Below, piece after piece: positions 18,358 through 26,488 of a stretch of DNA of 45,399 bases. The stretch comes from an uncultured Caulobacterales bacterium (lineage in GTDB: Bacteria > Pseudomonadota > Alphaproteobacteria > Caulobacterales > Maricaulaceae): the NCBI GenBank assembly GCA_938001915.1, contig CALLBD010000029.1:1-45399 (forward strand), given 5' to 3'. Each line of letters begins with the position of its first letter. Within the stretch, counting starts at the first letter, position 1. Made by a program: the position numbers and the translations under genes. The notes below the pieces were generated by a model that made no database searches, was not told the DNA's origin, and saw nothing but the letters and a program-made list of their open reading frames with translations.

Positions 18358-18657
18358 TCAGAACGGATGTTTTGAAAGATATACAGAAATGATCACGGCT
18401 GGCACGCCAAAATATATAGCCCTGCCAATCCATCTTTCTTTGCTTGTGACTTTGCTGGCGCGATGAGCGCTTTCCATAAGCTCAGCCCGTTCGTAATTTG
18501 AAACGCCTTTTATGTCAGGCGCTGTTTCTCCTTGAGCAATGGCTTGAATACGACGTGTTTCAGCAAGGGCATAAATATGTCGAGACCAGCTGATCATGAG
18601 GCCGATAGAGGCCATGAGAGCGCCTATTAGGTAGATATAGGGCGGAATTGATATCAT
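18358..18657 (-). CDS. Small two-helix membrane protein
   Basis: An unrecognised 99-residue protein with two hydrophobic segments, one at about residues 5-24 (PYIYLIGALMASIGLMIS) and one at about 80-97 (AIYFGVPAVIISVYL), separated by a charged middle rich in Ala, Arg and Glu. An inner-membrane protein with the loop in the cytoplasm or periplasm is likely. It is convergent with the thermonuclease gene, with three bases between the stops, and no terminator is seen between them. Confidence 0.6.
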   Translation of the reverse strand: MISIPPYIYLIGALMASIGLMISWSRHIYALAETRRIQAIAQGETAPDIKGVSNYERAELMESAHRASKVTSKERWIGRAIYFGVPAVIISVYLSKHPF

Positions 18658-19144
18658 ATCTCTTATGTAACGAGTCCAGGATTATAATCCATAGAGAGAT
18701 TATAATTTTAGGATATTTGAGACTTTGGGCGTCTCCCTTCGCTTTCGCTTCGGGCCGGGCTGTTGTGAACCAAGCCAGCTATGCCGTCTTGGCCATCCGG
18801 CATCCATCCCTGACGCATCCCGCTAACCGCGGGGTTATGTCAGGCGTTCGCCTTCCGGCGAACTGTTCTGCAACCCGTCACATATTTGCCCCTTCAATTC
18901 CGCATTGGCGGAAGTGAAGCGTGCCAATCACGGTCCAGTCATCCCGACAGCTGCCGGGGCTGACACGTCCCGCGCTCTAAATAGCGACGAGATTTCAGGC
19001 CTGCGCAGACTTTGAGCCTTCGCCCAAGGTCAGCTTGGCGCCTGAAACGCTCGCGCTTCCCACTGCAAGCAGAGGGGTCGCTCGCTTAATTTTTTAGTTA
19101 TCAATCTTCATCTATCTGGTTTTGAGAGGAGTGGGTTCTGTTTG
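18658..19144. other. Non-coding GC-rich structured region
   Basis: I see no gene I can support here. The stretch is GC-rich and holds short inverted repeats, the clearest being GTTCGCC (18846-18852) with GGCGAAC (18857-18863) around TTCC. The 19080-19110 part is AT-rich. It may carry regulatory or replication/transfer structure. Confidence 0.35.
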
Positions 19145-19402
19145 TCATGCAAGTCCGCCCTGAAAGCCTTCGGTCTCCACATTTGACGGCAGGAATATTC
19201 TGACAGGCTTTCCGCAGCCCCATTTATGACAGCTGAGGCTGGCTTCGAATTCATCGAGAAAAAGTTGACGTGATTGGCTGTCTTCTTGCCAATGAGCAGC
19301 CTCTTCATAACGGAAAAACCCACACGTCTTGCATTCCACCTCGATACGGGCATCAGCCGCTAAGTCGAGAATTTGCAGGCGTGTTTTCCACGGCACGCTC
19401 AT
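19145..19402 (-). CDS. Small Cys-rich (zinc ribbon-like) protein
   Basis: An 85-residue protein with ECKTCGFF (CxxC) near residue 24 and CHKWGCGKP (CxxxxC) near residue 58, plus nearby His residues, which together suggest one zinc site. No family is recognised. Its ATG overlaps the stop of the polymerase gene as ATGA, so the two are translationally coupled and probably induced together from the LexA-controlled promoter. A helper role in the same damage-tolerance pathway is reasonable but only inferred from this coupling. A shorter frame at 19108-19353 is a shadow. Confidence 0.7.
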   Translation of the reverse strand: MSVPWKTRLQILDLAADARIEVECKTCGFFRYEEAAHWQEDSQSRQLFLDEFEASLSCHKWGCGKPVRIFLPSNVETEGFQGGLA

Positions 19403-20655
19403 AGGGCGTCTTCACGGCGGGGAATGCGCGTAAAGGCAATCTTGGTCCCAAGATGATTGCCATATTTGAGGTTCCAAGGGCCGATGGAGACAGCCGTCTT
19501 GCCATAGCGCCAGTTCAAATGATCAATGCTTTGGGTGAGGTCATCCCATTTTTCAGACGTGTCGATTTCAAACAGGTCTCTTTGTCGATCATTGGCTTTG
19601 ACCAATGAGCCAAACCAGACGCCGACACGGATAATCTTGTGATACTTTTGAATATGGGGACGGGATTGTCGCCAGAGTGTGTCCAAGGCGTCTAGCGCAG
19701 CATGGTCATTCGCCGCGTGATACATTTTGACTTTGCCCGCCCAGCTCCTGTTATCCTTATACCCAATCCTATAGCCCGCCCAGAGATGGAGCATGCCGGG
19801 ATAAAACCCTTCACGGCGCATTCGCCGTGCGGCTTTGACGAGGAGTATGCGGGAGCAATAATAGGCATCTCTGATGGTCCGCATTTCGGGCGGTAATACG
19901 CGGCCATGTCCAAACATGCCGCGCTGGGAAGGCTGAGCTTTTACATCATAACCATGCAGCGCATACCAGAGCCGCTCACCCGTCACATTGCCCCAGAGCC
20001 TTCGCATTTCTTTGGGCTGGCGCGCCATAAGCTCTGACATGCTGTGGATACCCGCTTTCCAGAGCCGCATCTGCATATTCGCGCCAATTCCCGGGATGTC
20101 ATCAAAGGGGAGATCGGCAAGACGGTTATAATTGGACTGCGGATGCCAGACAGTATGACCGTCCGGCTTGTCCATCTTACACGCAATCTTGGCCAGATGC
20201 CGATTGGCGGCATAGCCGATCGAACAGCTGATATAGTCTCCGACATTCTCGCGAATGGCCGATTTGATCCGGCGCGTCAGACCTGCCGGATCGGCAATGT
20301 CATTTTTATCAAGGCGGCAGGTCAGCTCATCAATGCTTTTGGAGACATCAATCGGAATGACAGACTCAATGGCTGCGCACAGCGCGTTATTGGCGCGCCG
20401 ATAATAATCGGGCTTTTGCGTCACAAGGATAAGCTCGGGACAGACTTTGAGTGCGTCCTTAACTGGCATGATATTTTTCACGCCGCGCGCTTTGGCTTCT
20501 TTGGAGCATGCAATCAGAATGGTGAAGTCCGTCCCGCGAAAGGGCGTCACGCCAATCGGCTTGCCGCGTAGCGCGGGCTGGATCTGTTGCTCAACACTGG
20601 CAAAGAAGCCGTCAAAATCGAGATATAGCCATTCTATCGTGTCCGGTTTTCGCAT
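19399..20655 (-). CDS. Y-family DNA polymerase (DinB/ImuB-like)
   Basis: A 418-residue translesion polymerase. Palm motifs are present: YLDFDGFFASVEQ (metal-binding Asp13) and SIDEL (Asp109, Glu110), followed by CSIGYAANRHLAKIACKMDKP and the helix-hairpin-helix stretch LPFDDIPGIGANM. The steric-gate Phe follows the usual DFDGFF pattern. All three catalytic acids are present, so it looks active, unlike true ImuB proteins that lack them. It acts on damaged DNA at stalled forks. A LexA box lies 35-49 bases upstream of the ATG (20655). Element-borne polymerases of this kind raise mutation rates or help repair single-stranded transferred DNA. It forms an operon with the Cys-rich protein. Confidence 0.92.
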   Translation of the reverse strand: MRKPDTIEWLYLDFDGFFASVEQQIQPALRGKPIGVTPFRGTDFTILIACSKEAKARGVKNIMPVKDALKVCPELILVTQKPDYYRRANNALCAAIESVIPIDVSKSIDELTCRLDKNDIADPAGLTRRIKSAIRENVGDYISCSIGYAANRHLAKIACKMDKPDGHTVWHPQSNYNRLADLPFDDIPGIGANMQMRLWKAGIHSMSELMARQPKEMRRLWGNVTGERLWYALHGYDVKAQPSQRGMFGHGRVLPPEMRTIRDAYYCSRILLVKAARRMRREGFYPGMLHLWAGYRIGYKDNRSWAGKVKMYHAANDHAALDALDTLWRQSRPHIQKYHKIIRVGVWFGSLVKANDRQRDLFEIDTSEKWDDLTQSIDHLNWRYGKTAVSIGPWNLKYGNHLGTKIAFTRIPRREDAL

Positions 20656-20689
20656 GTCCTGTCCGTTAAAAGTGCGGACGTATTAAAAA

Positions 20690-20704
20690 GAACGAACATA
20701 GAAC
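20690..20704 (-). promoter_or_regulatory. LexA box upstream of polymerase gene
   Basis: GAAC at 20690-20693 and GAAC at 20701-20704 are separated by seven bases, which on the minus strand reads GTTC-N7-GTTC, the alphaproteobacterial SOS box. It lies 35 to 49 bases upstream of the polymerase start, where it would cover the promoter. Confidence 0.7.
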
Positions 20705-20721
20705 ATTCGTCAAGCAAAAAC

Positions 20722-20740
20722 GGATTATATTCCTATTATT
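20722..20740. promoter_or_regulatory. GGATTATATTCC operator-like dyad, copy 1
   Basis: GGATTATATTCCTATTATT resembles the dyads at 25583-25596 and 26489-26502 (GGAATATRTTCC followed by a T/A-rich tail). It lies upstream of both the polymerase and ardA. Confidence 0.4.
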
Positions 20741-21144
20741 GTGGGGATAAGTAGGTTTCAGGGGACCTTTGGCGTTTGAAGGGGCACAGTTTTTAAGGTT
20801 TAGGCTTGGGCATAAGTTGAATGGTTTTTGAGTAAGAGGGCGGCCCTAACCGGGCCGGCTTCGTTTATTTTGTTCCCTCCTCGGGGGCGGCGGGAAGCGG
20901 TCGGCCAGACTGGCGCCGGGCAGGCCCGCCGCAAGGCCTTTGGCCAATGTCGCCAAAGTTCGTTTAAGTGATCCTACCAAAGACCTTGCGGCCCGAAACC
21001 AGTTTCTGGGCCTTTTTACCCGTCACCTGACTGGCCTCTTGCCGCTTCCCCCCGCCCCCTGCGGGGGGAACGTGCCGCGTCCCATTCTTACGTCAAGGGG
21101 GCGCTTCGCGCCGCATCCTGCGGACGGCATTGGAGACCAGACCG

Positions 21145-21747
21145 ATGACCTTTTGCCAAACCGAGAGCCAGACCCCATTTGACCACGAGCCGCCACGGCT
21201 ACCCCCGCCAGACTCCGACATAGCGAGAACGCCAGACCCTGACCCTATCCGCATCTATGTCGCCTGTTTAGCCGCCTATAATAACGGCATATTGCACGGC
21301 GCGTGGATTGAGGTCACCGATGAGGACACAATCTGGCAAGCCGTGCAATCCATGCTTGCCGCCTCGCCCATAGAGGAGGACGCCGAGGAATGGGCCATCC
21401 ATGACTATGAAGGTTTTGAAGGCGCAGAGGTCGGCGAATATTACAGCTTTGAAAATATCGTAGAGCTGGCCGATTATATTCGCGAACGCGGCGAGCTTGG
21501 CGCAAAACTGCTCAACTATTATGGCGGCAATATCGAGGACGCCAAAGCCCGATTTGAAGACTATGCGGGCGAATATGACAGCCTTGCCGATTATGCCCGC
21601 GAGTTGACCGAACAGACGGGCGAAACCATCCCCCAGCGCCTTGCGCCCTATATCGACTATGAGGCCATGGCGCATGACTTTGAGCAGTCAGGCGACTTTC
21701 TGACCTTCGAGGTCGGCGGCTCCGTTCACATTTTCTGGGCGCACTGA
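21145..21747 (+). CDS. ardA: Antirestriction protein ArdA
   Basis: A 200-residue acidic protein with the ArdA signature IYVACLAAYNNGILHGAWIEV followed by an acidic run (EEDAEEWAIHDYEGF) and further acidic repeats. ArdA folds as a DNA mimic that occupies type I restriction enzymes and so protects an incoming plasmid or ICE. ATG at 21145 is chosen over TTG at 21130 because the GGAG of the latter codon pair sits about ten bases before the ATG, where a ribosome site should be. It heads a plus-strand operon with three small genes and the ParB-like gene. Its presence next to a restriction-type defence operon makes the element both shield and weapon. Confidence 0.93.
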   Translation: MTFCQTESQTPFDHEPPRLPPPDSDIARTPDPDPIRIYVACLAAYNNGILHGAWIEVTDEDTIWQAVQSMLAASPIEEDAEEWAIHDYEGFEGAEVGEYYSFENIVELADYIRERGELGAKLLNYYGGNIEDAKARFEDYAGEYDSLADYARELTEQTGETIPQRLAPYIDYEAMAHDFEQSGDFLTFEVGGSVHIFWAH

Positions 21748-21748
21748 G

Positions 21749-21943
21749 ATGGCTCGTTACCAAGTAAAACCCCGTGAGGACGGACATGGCCCCTATCGCT
21801 GGAGCCATGTCGTGCGGCGTCATGGCCATCTCCGCCAAGGCACAATTTACACCCAGATGGGCGACGATCTGGACTCAGATGACGCGGCCATATTGCGCGG
21901 CCTTTGTGACAAGGCCGGATTCGAATTGCGGAGGGTGGCATGA
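21749..21943 (+). CDS. Small conserved-looking protein
   Basis: A 64-residue basic-then-acidic protein (MARYQVKPREDGHGPYRW to CDKAGFELRRVA). I do not recognise a family. It starts one base after the ardA stop and its own stop overlaps the next ATG as ATGA, which is strong evidence that it is translated. Likely an accessory of the early-expressed antirestriction operon. Confidence 0.65.
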   Translation: MARYQVKPREDGHGPYRWSHVVRRHGHLRQGTIYTQMGDDLDSDDAAILRGLCDKAGFELRRVA

Positions 21944-22416
21944 CCTTCTCGCAGACCTTCGACAGCTTCGTTTGTATTGGCGATACCATCACATGCGAAG
22001 TGGACGGCTACACCATCACCGCCCGTATTGCCCATGATGATACGCCAGACGCGCCCGACCAAAGACAGGACGGATTCTGGCCGAGCCTATACCCTGATGA
22101 CGCGGGCTTCATTGGCGCGGGCAATGGCTGGCGCGAGCGCTTTGCCAAAGCGCAAGCCCGCGCCGAGCGCGTCATGGCCGCGTGGAAGAATGACGAATGG
22201 TTTTATTGCGGCATTATTTTGTCCGTGAGTGTGGACGGGCTGGAGCTGACCGACCATGCGGCCAGCCTCTGGGGCATTGAGGCCAATTATCCAAATAGCG
22301 ATAACGCCTATCTGACCGAAACTGCCAATGAGCTTCTGGCAGAAGCCGTGAAGGCCGCAAAAGCGGAACGGGCGAGGCAATGCGCAATCCTTTGCCAAGT
22401 AGGCAGCGCGGCATGA
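21940..22416 (+). CDS. Hypothetical protein of ardA operon
   Basis: A 158-residue protein of unknown function. The N-terminal half (FVCIGDTITCEVDGYTITARI) looks like a beta-rich barrel, the middle has many aromatic residues (WKNDEWFYCGIILSV), and the C-terminus is an Ala-rich helix. It overlaps the preceding gene as ATGA and the following gene as ATGA. I know such proteins from ardA-parB segments of other alphaproteobacterial elements but can give no function. Confidence 0.7.
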   Translation: MTFSQTFDSFVCIGDTITCEVDGYTITARIAHDDTPDAPDQRQDGFWPSLYPDDAGFIGAGNGWRERFAKAQARAERVMAAWKNDEWFYCGIILSVSVDGLELTDHAASLWGIEANYPNSDNAYLTETANELLAEAVKAAKAERARQCAILCQVGSAA

Positions 22417-22631
22417 GTCGCGATTATGAGCCGACAGAGGTCGGAGCGCAGAGCCTGATTGACGGGGTGCGCCCCGTCAGTCTGGGCGAGAGACTGACCT
22501 TTCAGACAACACAGCCCCCACGGCCCAAGCGCAATCCTAATGTTCTCCAGAAACCCTGTGACCACGGCTTATTCGATAGGGTCGGTCGTGCGCAGATTGA
22601 CCTTTTAGATCTTATCCAAACCCATAAATAG
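22413..22631 (+). CDS. Small hypothetical protein of ardA operon
   Basis: A 72-residue protein (MSRDYEPTEVGAQSL to LLDLIQTHK) of unknown function. The start at ATG 22413 overlaps the preceding stop as ATGA; a longer frame from 22380 would run deeper into the upstream gene and is less likely. It ends nine bases before the ParB-like gene. Confidence 0.6.
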   Translation: MSRDYEPTEVGAQSLIDGVRPVSLGERLTFQTTQPPRPKRNPNVLQKPCDHGLFDRVGRAQIDLLDLIQTHK

Positions 22632-22640
22632 GAGGCTCAA

Positions 22641-24386
22641 ATGAGCAAACCCATAGACCTGAAATTTATCCCCTTCGCCCAGCTTCATATCTCAAAGCTG
22701 AATATGCGCCATGGCGACACCCCACCCGATATAGAGGACATTCTGCCGAGCGTAAAAAGCCGAGGGATTAGTCAGCCCCTGATTGTGCGCCGCGAGGGCG
22801 GCACAGCCAAAAAACCTAAATACGGAATTGTCGCAGGACGCCGCCGCTATTTCTGTTTGAGCGCTATAGCTGAAACAGGCACTGAAATCCCCAATGTACC
22901 CTGTTGCGTCATGGACGCCAAGGATGATGCGCTGGCCATTGAAACCAGCCTCATTGAGAATGTTGCGCGATTAGCCCCGACCGAGATGGAGCAATATGAG
23001 GCGTTCAAAGTTCTGGCAGATAAAGGTCAGAGCGTGGATGAGATTGCCGCCGTGTTCGGGATTACGCCAAATTCTGTCAAACGCCGTTTGGCGTTAGGCG
23101 CGCTCATTCCCGATGTGCGCGAGGCCTATACCAATCAGCAAATCGATGCGGCCTCAATTCGGGTTTTGACCATGGCCACCGAAGACCAACAAGCAGCATG
23201 GCTCGCCCTTTTTAACTCGGACGATTATTGCCCGACAGGGCAGCAGCTTAAAGCGTGGCTCACAGGCGGCGGGGTCATCACGACAGATAAAGCCCTCTTT
23301 GATGTGAGCGAATATAGCGGCACCATTCTGACGGATTTATTTGGCGAGCATGGCCAATTCGCGGATATCGAGCATTTCTGGGAAGCCCAAAACGCCGCCA
23401 TTGCCGAGGCTGTTGAGGCCTACAAAGCCGAGGGCTGGAAAGAGGTCATTCTGGGTGAGCGGGGGCATTACTTTCCCCGCTATAATCACGTCCACCATCC
23501 CAAAGACCAAGGCGGACGGGTCTATGTGGAAATCCGCGACAGCGGCGAGGTCACTTTCCATGAAGGCTATATCACCGATACTGAAGCGCAGAAAATCCGC
23601 CGCGCTCTATCCAATGGCGAGGCTGAGGGCGCGCAAGCGTCAAAAACGACCCGCCCTGAAATGTCAGGGCCAATGGCCGACTATATGAACCTGCACCGCC
23701 ACAGCATTGCGCGGGCAGAGCTAATAAAGCGGCCAGACCTCGCCTTGCGATTGACAGTCGCCCATATGATTTGCGGGGCGCAGAATTGGAAGGTTGACGG
23801 GACGGGGACGCGCAGTCGCAAAGAGTCGACACAGGCCAGCGTCCAGACAAGTTCCGCCGAAAGCCAATTAGCGGAGGAGCGCCGCGAGGTCTTTAAGCTG
23901 TTGGGCCTGAAAGGCGAGCATCCACAAATCTATCACCGCTATGCGAGCCCCTTTGATCTGTGCGAGATATTTGCGCGGCTGCTCACTTTAAGCGATGAAG
24001 ATGTGCTGCGCATTCAGGCCTTTTGTCTGGCCGAGACTTTGGCCGTAGATAGTCCCGAAGTCGAGGCCATTGGCATGCTAACACAGCCCGACTTTGCCGC
24101 CTATTGGTCACCTGATGAGGCGTTCTTTGACCTCTTGCGAGATAAGCCGACCATAAACGCCATGGTCAAAGAGATTGCGGGCAAGGCGGTGGCGGATGGC
24201 TGCGTGAGCGATACCGCCAAACAGCAAAAGCAGATTATCAAGAACCGCATGGCGGGACACGGCGTGAGCGAGGCCCGCCCCGATTGGCGACCTAAATGGG
24301 CGGCCTTTCCTGCTAAGGCCTATAAATCGGTCGACGGTTGCCCGCCCGCCCAAAGGGCCAAGCGGATTGTGAAGCTTTTCACCTAA
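22641..24386 (+). CDS. ParB/RepB/Spo0J-family protein
   Basis: A 581-residue DNA-binding protein. The N-terminal ParB domain includes GISQPLIVRR, GRRRYFCL (the CTP/arginine-patch box) and ETSLIENVARLAPTEMEQYEAF, followed by an HTH (VDEIAAVFGITPNSVKRRLALG). The long C-terminal part is typical of element-borne ParB-like proteins rather than chromosomal ParB, and there is no ParA gene in the window. It may bind sites on the element to stabilise it or regulate early genes. A strong AGGAGG lies seven bases before the ATG. A hairpin terminator follows the stop. Confidence 0.9.
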   Translation: MSKPIDLKFIPFAQLHISKLNMRHGDTPPDIEDILPSVKSRGISQPLIVRREGGTAKKPKYGIVAGRRRYFCLSAIAETGTEIPNVPCCVMDAKDDALAIETSLIENVARLAPTEMEQYEAFKVLADKGQSVDEIAAVFGITPNSVKRRLALGALIPDVREAYTNQQIDAASIRVLTMATEDQQAAWLALFNSDDYCPTGQQLKAWLTGGGVITTDKALFDVSEYSGTILTDLFGEHGQFADIEHFWEAQNAAIAEAVEAYKAEGWKEVILGERGHYFPRYNHVHHPKDQGGRVYVEIRDSGEVTFHEGYITDTEAQKIRRALSNGEAEGAQASKTTRPEMSGPMADYMNLHRHSIARAELIKRPDLALRLTVAHMICGAQNWKVDGTGTRSRKESTQASVQTSSAESQLAEERREVFKLLGLKGEHPQIYHRYASPFDLCEIFARLLTLSDEDVLRIQAFCLAETLAVDSPEVEAIGMLTQPDFAAYWSPDEAFFDLLRDKPTINAMVKEIAGKAVADGCVSDTAKQQKQIIKNRMAGHGVSEARPDWRPKWAAFPAKAYKSVDGCPPAQRAKRIVKLFT

Positions 24387-24396
24387 AGCGCTTATG

Positions 24397-24416
24397 ACCC
24401 CGCTGCGAAGCGGGGT
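24397..24416. terminator. Hairpin terminator after ParB-like gene
   Basis: ACCCCGCT (24397-24404) pairs perfectly with AGCGGGGT (24409-24416) around GCGA. It lies ten bases after the ParB-like stop. The T-tract is short, and the symmetric position suits a bidirectional terminator. Confidence 0.6.
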
Positions 24417-24694
24417 TATCTTTGGGCTATCGAAACGCACGGCCAGTAAACCCGCTTCAGCTTGAAGCCAATGCAGGGGGCTGAGTAGCTGAAAGGCCAA
24501 GGCGCATAGCGGGTAAGCATAAGGAGAAACGTCATCCCGCCTTTGCCGCATGTCTGTTCAAGAGTGGTGACAGTTTTGCGAGGGGCTTTCGGGAAAGTGG
24601 AGCCAAGGTCAGGACGAAACATTGTCCAGTCACTGATCTGCACCGTCATGACGAAGCCGCGCCGAGACTCTGCCAGCGGCTCCTCAATCCGCAT
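24416..24694 (-). CDS. Doubtful small protein
   Basis: A 92-residue frame (MRIEEPLAESRRGFVM to VYWPCVSIAQR) with GC-rich third positions like the neighbouring genes and a GAGG upstream of its ATG. It ends exactly at the bidirectional hairpin. I recognise no family, and no neighbour is coupled to it. It may be a real small gene or chance; I list it because nothing else explains this part of the gap. Confidence 0.3.
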   Translation of the reverse strand: MRIEEPLAESRRGFVMTVQISDWTMFRPDLGSTFPKAPRKTVTTLEQTCGKGGMTFLLMLTRYAPWPFSYSAPCIGFKLKRVYWPCVSIAQR

Positions 24695-25127
24695 CTTATT
24701 GCCAGCCTCTAGGTTTCTTTCCCGTCAGTCGCGACAAGGGAATAGATGACAGGCAGCGCCAATTCCAAGACTGCCAGATAAGGTTAGCCTCGTTATTTTC
24801 TTGGTGCATCCAAGGGCATGCCGCCATGTTCCGGCGTCTCAAAATATGGTCATCAAGGTTTAGGGGGAGACCGATCTCACTGCTTCATTCACAAAACCTG
24901 CCTCAAAACCTGCTCTGGCCGAATAGGCGTCAGGTCACTCTTTTCCTCCCAGCGTTTGCTGCGCAAACGCAGGTTCATCGCGAAACAAAAGAGCGCCCTT
25001 TTGGCCTATCTCCACTGGCGTTTCGGGGGCGTTGCCCCTCTGCCCAGCAGAACTTGTGGCGGACGGTTTGTGTCAGCAGGGAGATTGGCTCCCACAATTT
25101 CGCTGACAGAATTTGGAGACTGAAACC
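24695..25127. other. Structured leader region upstream of DUF736 gene
   Basis: No supportable gene. Two perfect hairpins stand out: GCGTTTGC (24952-24959) with GCAAACGC (24963-24970), and GGGGC (25026-25030) with GCCCC (25034-25038). Frames at 24818-25152 cross these structures and look like chance. Confidence 0.35.
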
Positions 25128-25454
25128 ATGGCACAAGCACTTGGATATGTAACGAAAAACGACGCTGGCAACTTTACCGGCACTCTCAATCTTGGCGATG
25201 CTTCCCGCATCAATATTGTCGCCAATGATAATAAAGAGACCGAGAAACAGCCCGACTTCCGCATTGTGGATAGCCGCGGACAAGAACTCGGCGGCGGCTG
25301 GATCAAGACGGGTCAGGTCAGCGGTAAGGAATATATTTCGCTGACATTCGCCCATCCCACCCTGGGCGCACGCAAAGTCTACGCCAATCTCGGACAGGCT
25401 TACGGTAAGGCTGAGGATGAATTTGCGATCCTCTGGAACCCACAAAACGACTAG
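25128..25454 (+). CDS. DUF736 family protein
   Basis: A 108-residue protein of the DUF736 family, widespread on alphaproteobacterial plasmids and ICEs. Family marks are the opening MAQALGYVTKN, GTLNLGD, the central IVDSRGQELGGGWIK and the end VYANLGQAYGKAEDEFAILWNP. Function is unknown. ATG at 25128 is preferred over TTG at 25113 because the GGAG in front of it serves as ribosome site. It is a single-gene transcript closed by a strong terminator. Confidence 0.9.
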   Translation: MAQALGYVTKNDAGNFTGTLNLGDASRINIVANDNKETEKQPDFRIVDSRGQELGGGWIKTGQVSGKEYISLTFAHPTLGARKVYANLGQAYGKAEDEFAILWNPQND

Positions 25455-25471
25455 GCCCAAAGCCTCAAACC

Positions 25472-25506
25472 ACCCGCATCGGCTCCAGGCTGATGCGGGT
25501 TTTTTC
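25472..25506 (+). terminator. Rho-independent terminator after DUF736 gene
   Basis: ACCCGCATC (25472-25480) pairs perfectly with GATGCGGGT (25492-25500) and is followed by six T residues (25501-25506), 18 bases after the DUF736 stop. Confidence 0.9.
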
Positions 25507-25582
25507 ATGCCCTGCATTTCTCTTTTGAGGCGAGACGGGACAGAGTCATTTAAAAATTAAGGATTCAGGTCTTTACTTTTCT

Positions 25583-25596
25583 GGGAATATGTTCCT
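25583..25596. promoter_or_regulatory. GGAATATGTTCC operator-like dyad, copy 2
   Basis: GGGAATATGTTCCT is a near-palindrome 42 bases upstream of the DUF2285 start and matches the perfect dyad before the excisionase gene. It overlaps a possible LexA box. Confidence 0.45.
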
Positions 25597-25605
25597 ATTT
25601 TGTTC
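25591..25605 (+). promoter_or_regulatory. Possible LexA box upstream of DUF2285 gene
   Basis: GTTC (25591-25594), seven bases, GTTC (25602-25605): a perfect match to the alphaproteobacterial SOS box, 33 to 47 bases before the DUF2285 ATG. Roughly one chance match is expected per window of this size, so position is the main support. Confidence 0.5.
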
Positions 25606-25637
25606 TGCTCGGTCAATCTGGCCGTGTGGAGGCTGAC

Positions 25638-26438
25638 ATGCAGAACAATGAAAGGGTGATTATATCAGATGCGGCCTGGGCTTGGGAGGGTCTGCGCCGC
25701 AATCCTGCCTATCGCAAGGCATGGGAACGCTATGAGGCCTCCGACTATCGGCCTCGCATTTGTGACGCGCGGGCCAGTCTAAGATATATGCGGCTCGATC
25801 GTCCCTATCTGGAAGCCGAAGTCTTCGGGCTTCTCGCCTTTGCCGATCCGGATCTTTCGGCCAGTGAAATTCCGGTCTTCTGGCGACCCGGCCTGTTGCG
25901 ACGCACGCTCTCTGTTTCGCTTGCCGTCAAGCAGGGGACGCCCGGAAAAGGCTTTTCTCTGTCGTCCCTGAAATGCTGTCCTACTGTGCTCGATACCGCA
26001 GATGGGGAGCGTCATATTCGGCTGGGCGGTCATCATTTCTGGATACAAATGGTGAGCCCCGACATCACCCGGCTAGATGATGATACGGCGATTGAAGTCA
26101 ATCTGACGGGCACAGATCATCTGCCGCAACGTATCTCCACCATTGAACAGCTCTTCTCTTTGCACCGTTCACAAGGCGGCGCGCCGTCTCCCGTGAAGCG
26201 TCCGCCAAATCGCGATAAGCTGCTGGAGGGCTTGCTGGCTTGGGATATTTATGAGGGCGTAGACGGTCAGAAAGGCACGCTGCGTGATGTGGCGATTGCC
26301 CTGTTTGGTGAGACCCGCGTGCACCATGAGTGGGGCCATAACCGTTCGCTTAAAGACCGCGCTATACGCGCCCGGGACAGAGGCCGCGCCTTCATTCAAG
26401 GCGGATATTGTGAGCTATTAAGGCGCGCTGCCTTTTAG
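25638..26438 (+). CDS. DUF6499-DUF2285 regulator (FseA-like)
   Basis: A 266-residue protein with an N-terminal DUF6499-type segment (WAWEGLRRNPAYRKAWERYEA) and a C-terminal DUF2285 domain with an HTH-like region (LAWDIYEGVDGQKGTLRDVAIALFG, then LKDRAIRARDRGRAFIQGGY). In Mesorhizobium ICEs a protein of this make-up, FseA, activates the excisionase gene; there it needs a frameshift to join the halves, here both are in one frame. ATG 25638 has GGAGG five bases upstream. The next gene is an excisionase-like HTH, which fits the same circuit. A LexA box and a dyad operator lie upstream. The role is inferred by analogy. Confidence 0.85.
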   Translation: MQNNERVIISDAAWAWEGLRRNPAYRKAWERYEASDYRPRICDARASLRYMRLDRPYLEAEVFGLLAFADPDLSASEIPVFWRPGLLRRTLSVSLAVKQGTPGKGFSLSSLKCCPTVLDTADGERHIRLGGHHFWIQMVSPDITRLDDDTAIEVNLTGTDHLPQRISTIEQLFSLHRSQGGAPSPVKRPPNRDKLLEGLLAWDIYEGVDGQKGTLRDVAIALFGETRVHHEWGHNRSLKDRAIRARDRGRAFIQGGYCELLRRAAF

Positions 26439-26488
26439 GGGTGTCGGAATCGCGAGTCCAAGATTCGACACTCCCCCATCCTCAAAAT

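Larger units (their letters stand above)
20656..21144. other. Intergenic control region between polymerase and ardA
   Basis: A divergent intergenic region without a supportable gene. It contains the LexA box, a GGATTATATTCC dyad (20722-20733), and a GC-rich half with a perfect 10-bp hairpin: TTCCCCCCGC (21046-21055) and GCGGGGGGAA (21061-21070) around five bases. An inverted repeat GTCCG/CGGAC (20661-20679) sits at the polymerase ribosome site. The hairpin would lie in the leader of the ardA transcript. Confidence 0.5.

Noticed and set aside
18648-18917. 89-codon frame in the GC-rich gap
   Set aside because: It crosses a perfect hairpin and has unnatural composition; no coupling to any gene.
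24818-25152. Two overlapping frames upstream of the DUF736 gene
   Set aside because: They cross two hairpins and the DUF736 ribosome site; neither resembles a protein I know.
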